A stretch of DNA of 64,000 nucleotides from Benincasa hispida (lineage: Eukaryota > Streptophyta > Magnoliopsida > Cucurbitales > Cucurbitaceae). The DNA is taken from NCBI RefSeq assembly GCF_009727055.1, contig NC_052355.1:5274542-5338541 (forward strand), written 5' to 3'. Every line of letters starts with the position of its first letter. Positions within the stretch are counted from its first letter, which is position 1. The notes under the pieces were generated by a model, which was given only the letters and a program-made list of their open reading frames with translations, did not search any database and had not been told where the DNA came from. Made by a program: the position numbers and the translations under genes. Shown here in pieces: positions 12,704 to 23,699 of the stretch.

Positions 12704-13957
12704 AATGAAGCAAATAAATGACCTAAGATGAAGAGTATAGAATTTATGGGTTGGGCCTTGATGGGCCTAACGCGAATTCTTCGGTGGCAGGCCTCGAGTT
12801 ACTCAAAAAGCCTGCCGCTGCGTTCCTCTCATTTATGAATTTGCAGAGTCGTACGTCCTTATCTCATCTACAGATTCATCATGTCCTTCGAAGAACTGAA
12901 GCAATTTGTACTTCCTCAATTTGCAAAAAGAATTTCTCTTTGGTGTCTTATTCGGAATGGTGCAAAGTTAAGAATTAACGCAATGAATCCATCAATGCAA
13001 ATGCATCTTTTTGCTGAGGACGGGGAACAATACATGTATCATTCGCAACACACCTCTTAACTCAACGCATTTCTGAAAGACGGGCGCACGGTATTTCTAC
13101 CAGCGCAACACTACCGCAACATAGTGCATTTTTTTGCTAGTAGACGTAGGAGCTAAACACAATAACACATGAGTGCAAACACACCCGTCAACGCAATGCA
13201 TTTGGGTGGATGAACGAACAAAGTGTATCTTTGTTATCACAAGATGCACCCCATACATCGCAATGCATACCGGAATGTGTTTTATTATTAAAATTATTTT
13301 ATTTTATTTATATTTATTATTTTTTTCATCAACGCAAGTCACAGGAACTTTGCGGTTTAAATTTTTCTACTTAACCTATCATTCACCCAAAATTAAGAAT
13401 AAATGCATTTAATACAGAAAAGTGAGAAATTAAAAGAGAGCAACGGAGAAATAAACGCAAGTGAATTATGAGAATTGAATTCATAAAGCATTAAAAGAAA
13501 ATTTAAGGAACCTTAAATAACAAAATTCATGAAGCAATAAATTCAAGAAAGCAAGTAAACATAGAATTTAGAGAATGAGATCAGAAGACAATTTCCATGA
13601 TTGAAGCAATCCACACCTTCCGCAGCCCGATCCAAGCTTGCCTGTACAATGCCATCATGGACATGTTTCACCTCCTTGCCTCATCCCGCAATCGGAACAG
13701 GAAGAGATGCAATCTAGTTCCTTCGGGAGTCACACCAGGCATGGAGAATGCGTTGCACATCTTCTACAAACCATGCATTCTCCACAACCGTAGGTCTTGA
13801 AATTCCAGCGCTTAATCTGGTTATGATGTGCTCCTGTGCGAAAAGTACACTTGATCTCTGCGTGAGCTTAGAATTTCTAGATCACTCCAGTACTCATAAG
13901 CTGTCAGCCTGCTCATCCTGCACATACTACAAAAATACTCAGCATTAATCGTTACCA
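12704..13957 (-). other. L1 5' leader between primer site and ORF
   Basis: Non-coding interior of L1, about 1.25 kb. It contains repeated GCAACGCA/ATGCATTT words (13020-13280), for example ACGCAATGCATTTG, and an AT-rich run at 13270-13330. I see no protein similarity in the short frames. Confidence 0.5.
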
Positions 13958-13976
13958 ATCCCCGGCAACGGCGCCA
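13958..13976 (-). promoter_or_regulatory. Primer binding site of L1, tRNA-Asp type
   Basis: The plus strand reads ATCCCCGGCAACGGCGCCA, the 3' end of plant tRNA-Asp(GUC) including CCA. The element-strand primer site is therefore TGGCGCCGTTGCCGGGGAT. It lies six bases from the LTR edge at 13983, which fixes the orientation of L1. Confidence 0.9.
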
Positions 13977-15332
13977 TAAACTTGTAAACTTGAAATGTGT
14001 CTCTTACTTACAGCATGCAGACAAATATGAATACGGATGAATGAATCATACAAGCTCATGTTGCCATAAACTTGATGACATAAAAATGGAAATGGAATGT
14101 GGATGGTGTGTTATGCATTACTACTTCTAGATATAAGAGTTGTTAACTATATGCTTGTAGTATGCTATGGAGTAATGCGTTGTCATAAGTTTCCTTGTGT
14201 TGAAATCAAGTATAATTCCAACGCAAGTTTCTCAGAGTAATCCGAGGTTGAACACAGGGATTGTTCTCGTTAATGTGTTACTTTTGTGATACATGCGATC
14301 GGTTTTTACAATTAATAAAGAATTGGTGTTTATACAGGTATCTAAAGTTGCAATAAAATAAAGTTGCATTCATAAATTAAATTACGATGAAAATAAACCT
14401 AAGCTAATGTGATACAACATACAAGATACATGATATACATGATACTGAGTTCGAGACTGACTGTAAAGTTTATACAAAGGATCATGGTATGTGATGGCAA
14501 GTCTTTAGGGATGAATCAGAAACAGGGAAAGGATAAATAGTAAAAACATCGCAAGTTTGTTAATTACGTTAAAGATAAAACTAAGGTTCAGCTTTCCCTT
14601 GGCGTATACCTCTCGGTGATCAGTCGCGTTCCCATATCTCTATAATGAAACAGGGATGAACGTGATGAACGCAAGGTTGCGTCCATCTCTGGAAGTACTT
14701 CTCACTTTAGTTAACGCATTCTTCCAACCCTCTCTTGATAGGCGGAATAGCATCTTCACTTCTACTCTCACAAGTAAAGATGCCATCTAGCATGCTTTGA
14801 CGAAACATAATTATTTCCTCAACCCAATTAATTTACTTGCTTAATTCTTGCTAATTACCTAGGGGATTAAGAACACGTCATAGAGAAAATGAATTATGGG
14901 TGAACGAAAATAGACAGAGAGATGATAATGGAAATGATTATAACATTCAATACTAAGATTAAGCATCTGATACATTGTGTGAATGAAAGACTAAGAAAAT
15001 GAATACAAGTGATGATAAAGAGAGAGAAACAAATACAGAAGAGTGTCAACGTCTTGACACATATCTTGATGGAGGTTTTGCTTGCCGAAGTGTGGTGGTG
15101 ATGAAGAGGAGAGCTTCCCTTTCAAGCTTGCTCTTCTGGTAGAAGTGACCTTCGTACAGAGCTTCGACAGCGGGGATCGGAAGGATTCCTTGCTCGGAGA
15201 CTCACCTCTCGGCCTTGTGTCTTGATTCTTCCCGAATCTACTCTGATTAGTCGCTCAACCAGTCTCTTTCTCAGATCAGTATATACACGTTTCTATGTAT
15301 TCAAGCATATCTTTCAGTGAAATTTCATAAGC

Positions 15333-15340
15333 TATTTATA
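15333..15340 (-). promoter_or_regulatory. TATA box in the L1 5' LTR
   Basis: TATAAATA on the element strand, in the same sequence context as in the other L-family LTR copies. As the 5' LTR, this copy would have driven L1 transcription. Confidence 0.5.
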
Positions 15341-15868
15341 GGTGAAGCTTAACTCTCTGACTTGTGGTCCCCACTTTACTGTTATGGCAGTTCCTGAAAT
15401 GGTGGAGTGAATATTCCTTCTGTTACACAATCAATCCCGTCAGATATGCACAACAGTTAGCTGTATATTCATCAGACTCCTCCGCAAATTCATTGTTGCT
15501 TTTTACATCCTCGATTGTTCGCCAACATGCGGTGTTATTTTTGACAATCGCATACGGTTGAGATTGCGTTGATCACTAAGCTCTTGATAGATTGTCGCAT
15601 GCGCCGTCATTGCGTTGATCATCTATTCATTCCTGAATGATGGGCGCAATGCGACGTAGATGCGTTGTTCTTTTTATCTTGAGCCATGAACGCATGCAGT
15701 GACTTGATTTCCTACAAGACAGAACAGAAACATTCCATTCTACCATCTCAATGGTGTCAGTGGGTGTATTGATGACAATTTATAATTCTTGCATTTCTTA
15801 GCCAATTTCTATACAATCGACGCAACTTTCCTTCCTTTTGGCCCCAATATCTAAATAAAACAGTATAA

Positions 15869-15892
15869 ATAACTTGTATTTCTACAAGTTAT
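15869..15892 (-). other. LTR-terminal stem-loop, L family
   Basis: Arms ATAACTTGTA (15869-15878) and TACAAGTTAT (15883-15892) are perfectly complementary over 10 bp, with GAAA as the loop on the element strand. The stem begins two bases from the LTR terminus. Confidence 0.85.
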
Positions 15893-15894
15893 CA

Positions 15895-15899
15895 ATGTA
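15895..15899. repeat. Target-site duplication of L1, right copy (ATGTA)
   Basis: Identical to 7742-7746. M's pol sequence (ATCCCTCGTTTT...) resumes immediately after it. Confidence 0.85.
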
Positions 15900-17398
15900 A
15901 TCCCTCGTTTTTTTATAGATACTTGAGGATATTCTCAATGGCAATCCAACAATCAAATCCTGGTTTAGACTGATGTCTATTTACTATCCCCACCACATAG
16001 CAAATGCCAGGTCTAGTACATAATATCGCATACACTAGGCTGTCAACAGCCAATGCACTGGGGATCCATCTCATTTTCTCAACTTCTTGATGTGTCTTAA
16101 GACACTATTCCTTACACAATATAACTTCGTGTTTAAAAGGGAGTAAACCCCTATTCGAGTTCTGCATCGATAATTTTACAAGCATTTTGTTAATGTATGA
16201 TGCGTGAGCAAAACTAGCAATTTTTTCTTTTGATCTCCAAATATATGAATGTCCAGAACAAATTACACCTCTCTCAAATCTTTCATTTGGAATTGGGTCG
16301 CTAGCTAATTCTTAATTTTAGTTAGTAGACCTACATCATTCCCAATGAGTAGGATATCGTCTATATACAACACTAGAAAAGTTACTAAACTATTGATGAT
16401 TCACTTGTAAGCATCAGGCTCAACAATATTTTAATCAAAGCCATATGATTTGGTAGCAATATCAAATCTCATATTCCAAGATCGAGAAGCTTGCTTCAAT
16501 CCATAGATAGACCGATTAAGCTTGCAAAGCTTTTGCTCTTGACCCTGCGTTATGAATCTCTCAGGCAACTCCGTATAGATGATCTTCTCAAGATTGCCAT
16601 TTGGAAAAGTAGGTTTGACATCCATTTGCCATATCTCATAGTCATAATATGAGGAAATGGACAAGAGGATCTGGATACACTGTAACATGGCAACAGGTGA
16701 GAAAGTCTTCTCATAATCGACTCCCTTTACTTGAGTATAACTCTTTGCCACAATTCTAGCCTTGAAAGGTTGCACCTTTCCATCAGCACCCCATTTCTCT
16801 TGTAGATCCATTTGCAACCTATAGGTTTTTACCCATTACGTTGCTCTACAAGATCCCAAAAAGAATTGAAGTACCATTTCAAGATCCATAGTTTTGATCC
16901 ATTCATCTTTGTCAACACCCTCTATTGCTTTCTTGTAAAGTGGATCTTTAACATCTCCGTCAGCTACCATAGTTAGGATTTTTGTTAAACCCATATAACA
17001 AACAGGTGGGTTCGCAACCCTCCCACTATGTCGAGGTTCCCTGAATACTTGAGGTGGATGTGATCTACTAGATGAACCAACTTCAACAACTCTTGTTGAC
17101 GTGTTGAGTTCTTCAACAACACTTGTTGAAGGTTCAATATTTTCTTTTGAATGTTCATTCAACACAATCTTATTGCGGGGCTTATTCTCCCTTATGTGGT
17201 CCTCTTATAAAAAAGTAGCGTTTGTCGATACAAACACTTTATTTTCGTTAGCATCATAGAAATAACCACCTCTCGTTCGTTTAGGGTATCCTACAAACAG
17301 GCACAATTTTGAACGAGGTTCAAGTTTCTTAGAATTTGTCTCAAGCACATATGTTGGGCAACTTCAGATTAAAAAATGACATAAACTACCTTTACGAC
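15900..17398 (-). pseudogene. M pol: reverse transcriptase and integrase C-terminus, broken
   Basis: Copia reverse transcriptase remnant. Minus-strand frames at 16817-16431 include VKGVDYEKTFSPVAM, EIWQMDVKPTFPNGNLE and RSIYGLKQASRSWNMRF, which are hallmark copia RT motifs (usually DVKTAFLNG). The catalytic YIDD box (LVLYIDDILLIGN) lies at about 16338-16376. The 17165-16836 segment holds the integrase-RT linker with SGRVANPPVCYMGL. Sequence 15900-16300 covers the RT/RNase H junction. Stops and frameshifts separate these pieces, and the homology is cut at 17398 by a T-family LTR. Confidence 0.85.
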
Positions 17399-17399
17399 T

Positions 17400-17425
17400 G
17401 ATGACATGTAGAAATGCACGTCATC
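17400..17425 (+). other. LTR-terminal stem-loop, T family (copy T1)
   Basis: Arms GATGACATGTA (17400-17410) and TGCACGTCATC (17415-17425) around GAAA. One T-G wobble and one A-C mismatch are left in an 11-bp stem. Confidence 0.75.
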
Positions 17426-18004
17426 TTAGGCATTTTATTTAGAATTATGAGGGCTGTTAAGCATAATATGCGACAATTATGTTAGGAATTCATGAGAAAA
17501 TGAGTTTGCATCGTTCAGCGCCAAGAATCTCGGCTAACCATTTATTATGCATTATTATGCGTTCATTTGTCTATCTTTGTAGCTAACGCAGGAATGGGAC
17601 GCATACGTGGAAACCAGGCTATCGCATAGACGACCGCATTCGGAGAAATTCTCCATTGCAAACACGAACGCATACGTTCAATGCATGGGTGTTGCGGTAA
17701 TCAACCACATGCGCCCATCACATAGGAGTTGCGATCGTCAAGCGACTTTAGTCATCGTGTAGAAGTTGCGGTAATCAAGTAAATGTGGTCATTTCAAGAT
17801 TGCGGCTACACGATGATAACCATAATAGCAGGATTACCGCAAGATTGGTGGAATGGAAGCATCCACGCATATCTTGGGAAAATCAAAAGATGATGTTGAC
17901 ATTTCACCTACCACGCCGTTAGCAGCCGAGATTCAGAAAAGGACCAACACGTCGCGAATGTCAAAATCAGAGCAGGTTCATTAATGTTGTCAGCGATCAA
18001 GCTT

Positions 18005-18013
18005 TATAAATAG
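18005..18013 (+). promoter_or_regulatory. TATA box in the T1 LTR
   Basis: TATAAATAG, followed about 35 bases on by CAAAGGATCC. T2 has TATATAAAG at the equivalent place (34154-34162). Likely the LTR core promoter. Confidence 0.5.
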
Positions 18014-18782
18014 AAGCCGATGAGCAGAATTTCAAAGGATCCAAGGTTTTCATCCAAGGTTTCCTACCTTCGGGTGGATCCTTGTGATCCAGACGAACGC
18101 GTTAGAAGAAAGCTTGAGAGTTCTTCATCTCCTTCATCCATTTCGAGTGACGACTGGAGCCTTCATCGGAGTTAGATCTCAAGAGAGTCAGCTCCATCGC
18201 CTTTCCATGGCACCACCGGCAGCCTTGACACACATCCGCTGGAAGAGAGATATTACTTCCAGCCGGTCATTTCATTTTCTCTTCTTTTCTTATATTATAT
18301 TGTATTACATTTTGGATTAAGAAATTAATACATTGTGTGTTCAATGCATTTCTATGTTTTCTTCAATTCCATCTCCATCTTCATTACTTAATATCCTTAA
18401 TCTTCATTGCATCACTTAGTGAGACTGTTAGAGTATCATACTTAGTCATGCGGATTAGAGATATGAAGCATGTAGCAAACTACCAGAAGGTGTGCGTTGT
18501 GCGAGTGTGTGAGAAAACCTTATTTGCTTAGTGTGAAGCTGTAGCAATGCCTGTCTATAGGCGGACGTAACGCTTGTCTATGAGTAAAGTCAACAACAAT
18601 TAACTGCCCGGGTGGGTAAGTGGTTGGTCGCATTAAGCAATGTAAGCCAATGTTCACTAGAGATAGGAATAATCTTGCGTCAGCCAGGTTTATGCGATTA
18701 CCTTGTCTTATGAGCGCATTATTAATCATTTAGGCATACTTGAAAGAATAATCTAAAATCCAAATCTAAGACTCGAGAAAGC

Positions 18783-19069
18783 AGAATGGGGAACTTAGGA
18801 ATAAGCTCCGTTTGCTATTACACAGCGTATGCACCCTACGGAGAGGATATTGCATGCGTCTAAGAAGTGGGATACGGTGGCGGTATTCAGTCATCTTCTC
18901 TTATACACATCTAGATGTGTATAAGAGACAGGAGTAGATTGGAATGGAGAAAGAAGAATGGGGAACTTAGGAATAAGCTCCGTTTGCTATTACACAGCGT
19001 ATGCACCCTACGGAGAGGATATTGCATGCGTCTAAGAAGTGGGATACGGTGGCGGTATTCAGTCATCTT
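18783..19069. other. Assembly artefact: 115-bp duplication around an adapter
   Basis: Positions 18783-18897 and 18955-19069 are identical copies separated by adapter sequence. T2, the related element, has the segment once (35040-35150). The duplication is technical, not biological. Confidence 0.9.
18898..18931. other. Nextera (Tn5 mosaic-end) junction adapter embedded in the assembly
   Basis: CTCTTATACACATCT is joined to AGATGTGTATAAGAGACAG. These are two inverted Tn5 mosaic ends back to back, as made in Nextera mate-pair or circularised libraries. It is a sequencing adapter, not plant DNA. Confidence 0.97.
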
Positions 19070-19550
19070 GTCATTTCGAATACACATCGCATGCATCCTA
19101 GATTTAGGCTTAGTGTGTGTAGCATGATCATATAGCTTGCGTTGGCTGAGGTTGCCCTTGCAGTCAAACTTAGGGTTGCAATGAAGACATCCCCACATTT
19201 TATCTATTTTTGATCCATTTACTACGCATCAACAGTTGTCGTGTCTCTACCTCTCATTCATACTTCTCATTGTTTTGTCTGTTAGATAGGAGTAGGAGTA
19301 GTTATTAGCTTATACCCTCCATCATTCTTTTATTCACCCGCCTCATACACATTACCGCATAGCATTTAGTTACAAGTCCCTGAGTTCGACCTCGGATCAC
19401 CCAAAAAACTTGCGTTCGTTATATTTGGCGTGGGCGTAAGAAAACTTGTGACGGGAATGCATGATCATCACATACATTTGTTAACGCATAGTTTCATTCC
19501 AGCGCATGACCACCGACGCATAAGAATCAACGCACAACCTAGCATTGCGA

Positions 19551-20038
19551 CCATTCAATAATTCCAAAGGTTTTCTTTCTTGTAACACTGTTGGATGGAA
19601 CATAGTTCAAAATATAAATTTTAGTCTGTATTGCATAACCCCAAAATGAGTCAAGTAACGAAGCATAACTCATCATCGACTGAACAATGTCCAACAGGGT
19701 TCGATTTCTCCTTTCTGATACACCATTCTACTAAGGTGTACTAGGTGCTGAGAGTTGAGATACTATTCCATGTTCTATCAAATAGTTCTAGAATGAAAGA
19801 TCCAAAAGCTCTCCACCTCGATCAGATCGAAATGTCTCAATTGTTTTATTTAATGCATTTTCAACTTCAGCCTTAAACTATTTGAACATTTCAAAAGCTT
19901 TAGACTTCTATTGCATTATATAAACATACCTATATTTAGAAAATCATCAGAAAAAGTGATGAATACTCAAATCCTTCTCTTGCCTGAACATTCATCAGAC
20001 TATAGAAGTCTAAATGTACAAGTTCTAAGGCTCCTATG
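19551..20038 (-). pseudogene. M integrase fragment, left of element P
   Basis: Minus-strand copia integrase remnant. The complement of 19680-19740 encodes the region around the PQQNG-VERRNRTL motif, with a stop in it. 19790-19850 corresponds to the HFDRDRGGE-type catalytic Asp region, and 19960-20033 to the DYSRYGY/HSDL part. It ends at CTATG (20034-20038), the left duplication of P, and resumes at 55029. Confidence 0.75.
20034..20038. repeat. Target-site duplication of P, left copy (CTATG)
   Basis: CTATG here and CTTTG at 55024-55028 flank P, with one mismatch. The uninterrupted relative at about 47970 (GAGAGGCTCTTTGGCACG) matches the joined flanks. Confidence 0.75.
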
Positions 20039-21921
20039 TGTTAGGTTATATGTCCTAAAATTTGCAGTTTGTAATATTAAACAAATTCTATTTGCAATAA
20101 AGATGTTATTGAGGTTTATTCAATAAATATGTTATTAAATATGTAAATTACACTTGTAAAGCCTAAATCCAATAAACTAAGATCCATGGTTATTACATAA
20201 GTACTTGAAATTTATGTGGAGACATAAAAATGGAGCAAGTTCAAGTAAATAGTCAAAACGGTCTATAGTATACGAATAAGGATGGGTACTTTATTCTAGT
20301 AATGCTATCAGATGTGTCCCACTTTGTATTTAGTGCAAACGATGTAATTCAAAATTGTTCATGTGGAAACGTGCACATAGGGGTGTCCTATGCAAAGAAC
20401 TTGTATAATATCGGACGAAGAAATAAGTCACTCTTACTTTATAACGCAGTTAACTTTTAAGACTGACTATTACAAAGCAATGACCTAGGTAACTAGACTT
20501 AATCCTGAGCTAACTATGAACTCCTATTTATTCAATTTATCCTTAGATTTGTATAGGTGAGGGTTGGCTCAATAGCACCGACTCAATAAGCCTCTCATTT
20601 CAATAGATGGGGACATAGGTGCAAGATGGAGTTCACTCCTACCCGCTTTTATGGATAGTAGGTTATTCTCTTAAGTACTAATTCTAGGTCTTGAACAAGT
20701 GGTTCCACCCTCTCATTGGCCCGAGAAGAACTCGGTTTGGTGATTGGATCTCAAAACAATTGTTCATTAGAGAATCAGTGGGACTTAAGGAACAAGATGT
20801 AATCTCGGGGGTGTAATAGCTTTTGACCCCAACCACTATTATGAACAACTTGTGAAGGGTCAACTTACTAATTATGGTTAAATCAAGTGTATAGAAATAT
20901 ATCTATTGTGATAGGAGTGCAACGACTGGGCTTTAGTGGAGTGACGTGGTAGTTAACGAATGTTGATTAATTCAGTTTAAAGAGTTTCTCCAATCAATCT
21001 TGGATCGTTGGACCCCATGATCTGTAGGTTCATTAGGTTCCCCTACTAACTCACGAACAAATTAAACCTTAGAATAGAGTGATAATTTTAATTTGAAACG
21101 TTCAAATTCGAATTAAGGGAATTAGTAGTTATATACGATATAATTACACGTTTAATTATTAACTTAAATGAAATTGGAGGATTGGATAATATTTGAATTT
21201 GATTTAAATATTAATTATATGAATATTGATTCATGATTTTGGAATTGGTGGTTGAACAATTTGATCTTTGATATCAATTTTTTTTTACTTAATTAAAATT
21301 AGTTTTATTCAAAATTAATTAATAGAATTAATTTTGTTAAAAATTAAATTGAATTTAATTAACTTTAGAATTTGAAATTTAATTTCAAATTAAAATTAAT
21401 TTTATGTTTAATTTAAATCAAAATCGAAAGAAAGTGGGTTTTCCCCACTTTCTCTAATTTGTCTTCCACCTCCTTCTTGCTTCCAATTTATTCAATTTGA
21501 GGTGTCAAATTCAGATGCAAAAGAGTTGCATGCTGAAATTGATTAAAATCAGCAATATTAAGCTGAGAGAAACCCCATGCAATTTTGAATGCAACTAAGG
21601 TTTTTGCTAGTTTGAAGAATAAGTGTTCTTCACCTAAAATACCAAAAACCACTCCTCTCCTCTCAAAATTCCCTAAATCCTAGCTCATATTTGGTTCCAC
21701 CACCTAATCTAAGGTCCTAGACAATAGTAGGGAAGATCAAGTGGTGGTCTACAACACTAAGTGGAAATTCAAGCTCAATTTGAAAATAGAAGAGTTCTAC
21801 AAAGGTATATTTCAGAAACCCTCTTTTATCTAACGAACATGCTTCCTTAGATGCTAAAATTGATGAATTAGAGTGCTTAATGATCCTAATTTCTTCTGCT
21901 AATTGCATGTTAACTTCATCA
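20039..21921 (+). mobile_element. 5' LTR of P
   Basis: It opens TGTTAGGTTATATGTCC and ends GTTAACTTCATCA. A conserved TATA-like block is at 20895-20904. An AT-only stretch spans about 21270-21420, with a CT-rich segment after it. A primer site directly follows, showing that this is the upstream LTR. Confidence 0.85.
20895..20904 (+). promoter_or_regulatory. TATA-like element in the P 5' LTR
   Basis: AAATATATCT is followed by GTGCAAC and CTTTAGTGGAGTGAC. This ordered block recurs in essentially all copia LTRs of the window, on either strand, for example near 53990, 58550, 52362 and 30320. It is the best candidate for the LTR core promoter and start-site region. Confidence 0.5.
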
Positions 21922-21922
21922 T

Positions 21923-21934
21923 TGGTAGTAGAGC
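21923..21934 (+). promoter_or_regulatory. Primer binding site of P, initiator tRNA-Met type (degenerate)
   Basis: TGGTAGTAGAGC, two changes from the canonical TGGTATCAGAGC. It lies one base after the LTR's terminal CATCA, and GAGCATGATT follows as in related elements. Confidence 0.75.
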
Positions 21935-22212
21935 ATGATTTAAGTACTGAATTCAATTTAATTTTAGCTTGGTGGGTGATTTTCATAGTTTGTATGAAAA
22001 TGGTTGCTGATATGGATAGTTTTAGTTTTAGTATTAAATTTTTCTTCAATTAATTGTTAATTGTTGTAGTTGGTTCTTTGTTTATGGGCCTTAATTTGTG
22101 ATTAAGTATCTGTAAATTTGTTACAATCAATAGAGTTGCAACAAGGTTATAATTGAAGAAAGAAGCAAGCAAGGTCAGCTGCAGCAAAATTGGAATCGTG
22201 CTACTGCCTCGA

Positions 22213-22226
22213 AGTGTCGCGACACT
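22213..22226. repeat. Perfect 14-bp palindrome
   Basis: AGTGTCGCGACACT is fully self-complementary and sits 15 bp before the N gap. It is similar in form to GCGTTGCAACGC-type palindromes elsewhere in the window. Confidence 0.9.
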
Positions 22227-22241
22227 GATTATCATTCAACC

Positions 22242-22266
22242 NNNNNNNNNNNNNNNNNNNNNNNNN
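22242..22266. other. Assembly gap of 25 N
   Basis: A run of 25 undetermined bases inside the P leader. The true length is unknown. Confidence 0.99.
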
Positions 22267-23699
22267 ATCAAACGCCAAGAAAACACTGTCCCGTGCAGAA
22301 GTTACCAGTTTGAGCCGATCAATTTGTGGAGAGACGATTCCAGTTCCCAATTTTTTGGCCAGTTCAATCCATTTTTGAAGATTTGGAGTCTATTCAGGTG
22401 ATTCTGTTCGATTTCGGGTCAGTTCTGGAAGTCCATATGCTATTTTAAGCTAGTTTGATTATTGTTGATAATACTTTCAGGGTTATTTGCTTGCTTGGAA
22501 TGTCAAGACTGGTCCATATCAGTAGTGTTTGAATTATTTATGTAAAGTGAAATGTATGTTATAATAAAATAAATCTTGTATGTCATAAGTAAATGCTATG
22601 GAGATTGTAAAATCCGACCATAAGGAAAAGCAATGTACATGCATTGAAACTATGTTATAAAGAGTTATGAAATATAGTATAGCATGCTTTAGGGTTGCGA
22701 AGTGTTAAATATAAAGTGTTATATTAAATCAATGAAAGCAATAGGCTTGATGTACTTTAAAATAAAGGGGAGGAATGATTTGGAACAATAGATGACACCC
22801 TTTTGGGTTTTTTCCCCCTTAAAAAAAAAGGGTTTTTTTTTTAGGATAAAGGACTATTGGTTAACAATGTATGACAAAAGATGGATTAGACATTTAAAAT
22901 TCCATAACAAAGATAAGATGCATGCTCTCACCTAGCCGTTGGGTGTCACTAAATACAACACAACTTTGTCTTTAAATAACTTAAAAATAGGTCATTGCCT
23001 TGTAAATTGATTACAAAACTCAACTTGGCCTATAATCTTGAGTCTTAAGGCTGGAGGTATTTAAAGTTAACGGTTTATGAAACACCTCACCACCTTAATA
23101 TGATTAAATACTCCGACAATTTATCTCTATCTATAAAGTATGTATTTGCTAAGAAGAGTGAGCGAGATTTAAGAGATCATATGGAGTGTCTGGAAATAAG
23201 CAAGTGATATGTATATTTATAATTGGGATTAGGTTTACCATAGACATCAGTCATGTGCGTTAAATCCTAAAATTATATTATGGATTTAGTTCACTATCTT
23301 TCATAAGTGGCCAATTTCAATAATGCTCTCTTTGCTACCCTTCTCCTTTGAAGGAAATTGAGTGTCTTCTTCCCATTGAGCACCAACATTCTTCATTGTC
23401 AACACCTACTTGGCATGTAAGGTACAGTCAGTTCTCACACTGCATATGTCCAACGCATACTTCCTTTGAAGTGGTTGTCCCATATTAAATCTTGCATCTC
23501 TGCCCTCATCACCTCCTACTCCGTCGATTTACTAAAAATTTCATTTGAAGAAACCACGTTCCGCTCCTTGCTTTATACTTTAGTGGGAATATAAATGTTA
23601 TACTTTAGTGGGATATATCAACTAGACTTAGGTTGTTTTATTAGCCGGAATATACCTAAGTAAATTTTTACCCAAAACAAATACAACACTTTAGTGGGA

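Larger units (their letters stand above)
7747..15894 (-). mobile_element. L1: complete LTR retrotransposon with a non-pol ORF
   Basis: An 8.15-kb element bounded by TGTAAACTTG and AAGTTATCA, with ATGTA duplications on both sides. Two LTRs of about 1.9 kb (7747-9640 and 13983-15894) align along their whole length. A tRNA-Asp primer site next to the right LTR shows that the element reads on the minus strand. The 4.3-kb interior has no protease, integrase or reverse transcriptase. It carries one broken ORF (9704-12703) with a lysine/glutamate-rich middle and a plant-transposon-type domain. It is therefore a large non-autonomous element that depended on enzymes from elsewhere, probably a Ty3/gypsy relative. 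That last point is inference. Confidence 0.85.
13983..15894 (-). mobile_element. 5' LTR of L1
   Basis: A 1912-bp LTR from TGTAAACTTG to AAGTTATCA, followed by the ATGTA duplication (15895-15899). On the element strand it opens with TG and a perfect 10-bp stem-loop (15869-15892). A TATA box (TATAAATA) is at 15333-15340. It is rich in GCAT/ATGCG/GCGTTGATC words, as are the T-family LTRs. Confidence 0.9.
17399..19550 (+). mobile_element. T1: T-family LTR, 3' truncated, inside M
   Basis: It starts TGATGACATG with the family stem-loop and matches the complete copy T2 (33552-35759) along nearly its full length. Homology ends about 100 bp early, near 19550, before the TGTCATCA terminus. It carries a good TATA box (18005-18013). 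An embedded sequencing adapter and a 115-bp duplication (18783-19069) inflate its length. No internal region is present, so it is LTR only. Short ORFs here are spurious, including one starting at 18915 whose first residues (MCIRD) are adapter. Confidence 0.8.

Noticed and set aside
17690..17830. Repeated GTTGCGGTAATCAA words considered as a CRISPR-like or satellite array
   Set aside because: Spacing and length are irregular, the words are LTR-internal, and the host is a plant. The same words occur in T2.
18915..19127. 70-codon plus-strand frame starting MCIRD
   Set aside because: The first codons are Nextera adapter, and the rest is LTR sequence duplicated by the artefact.
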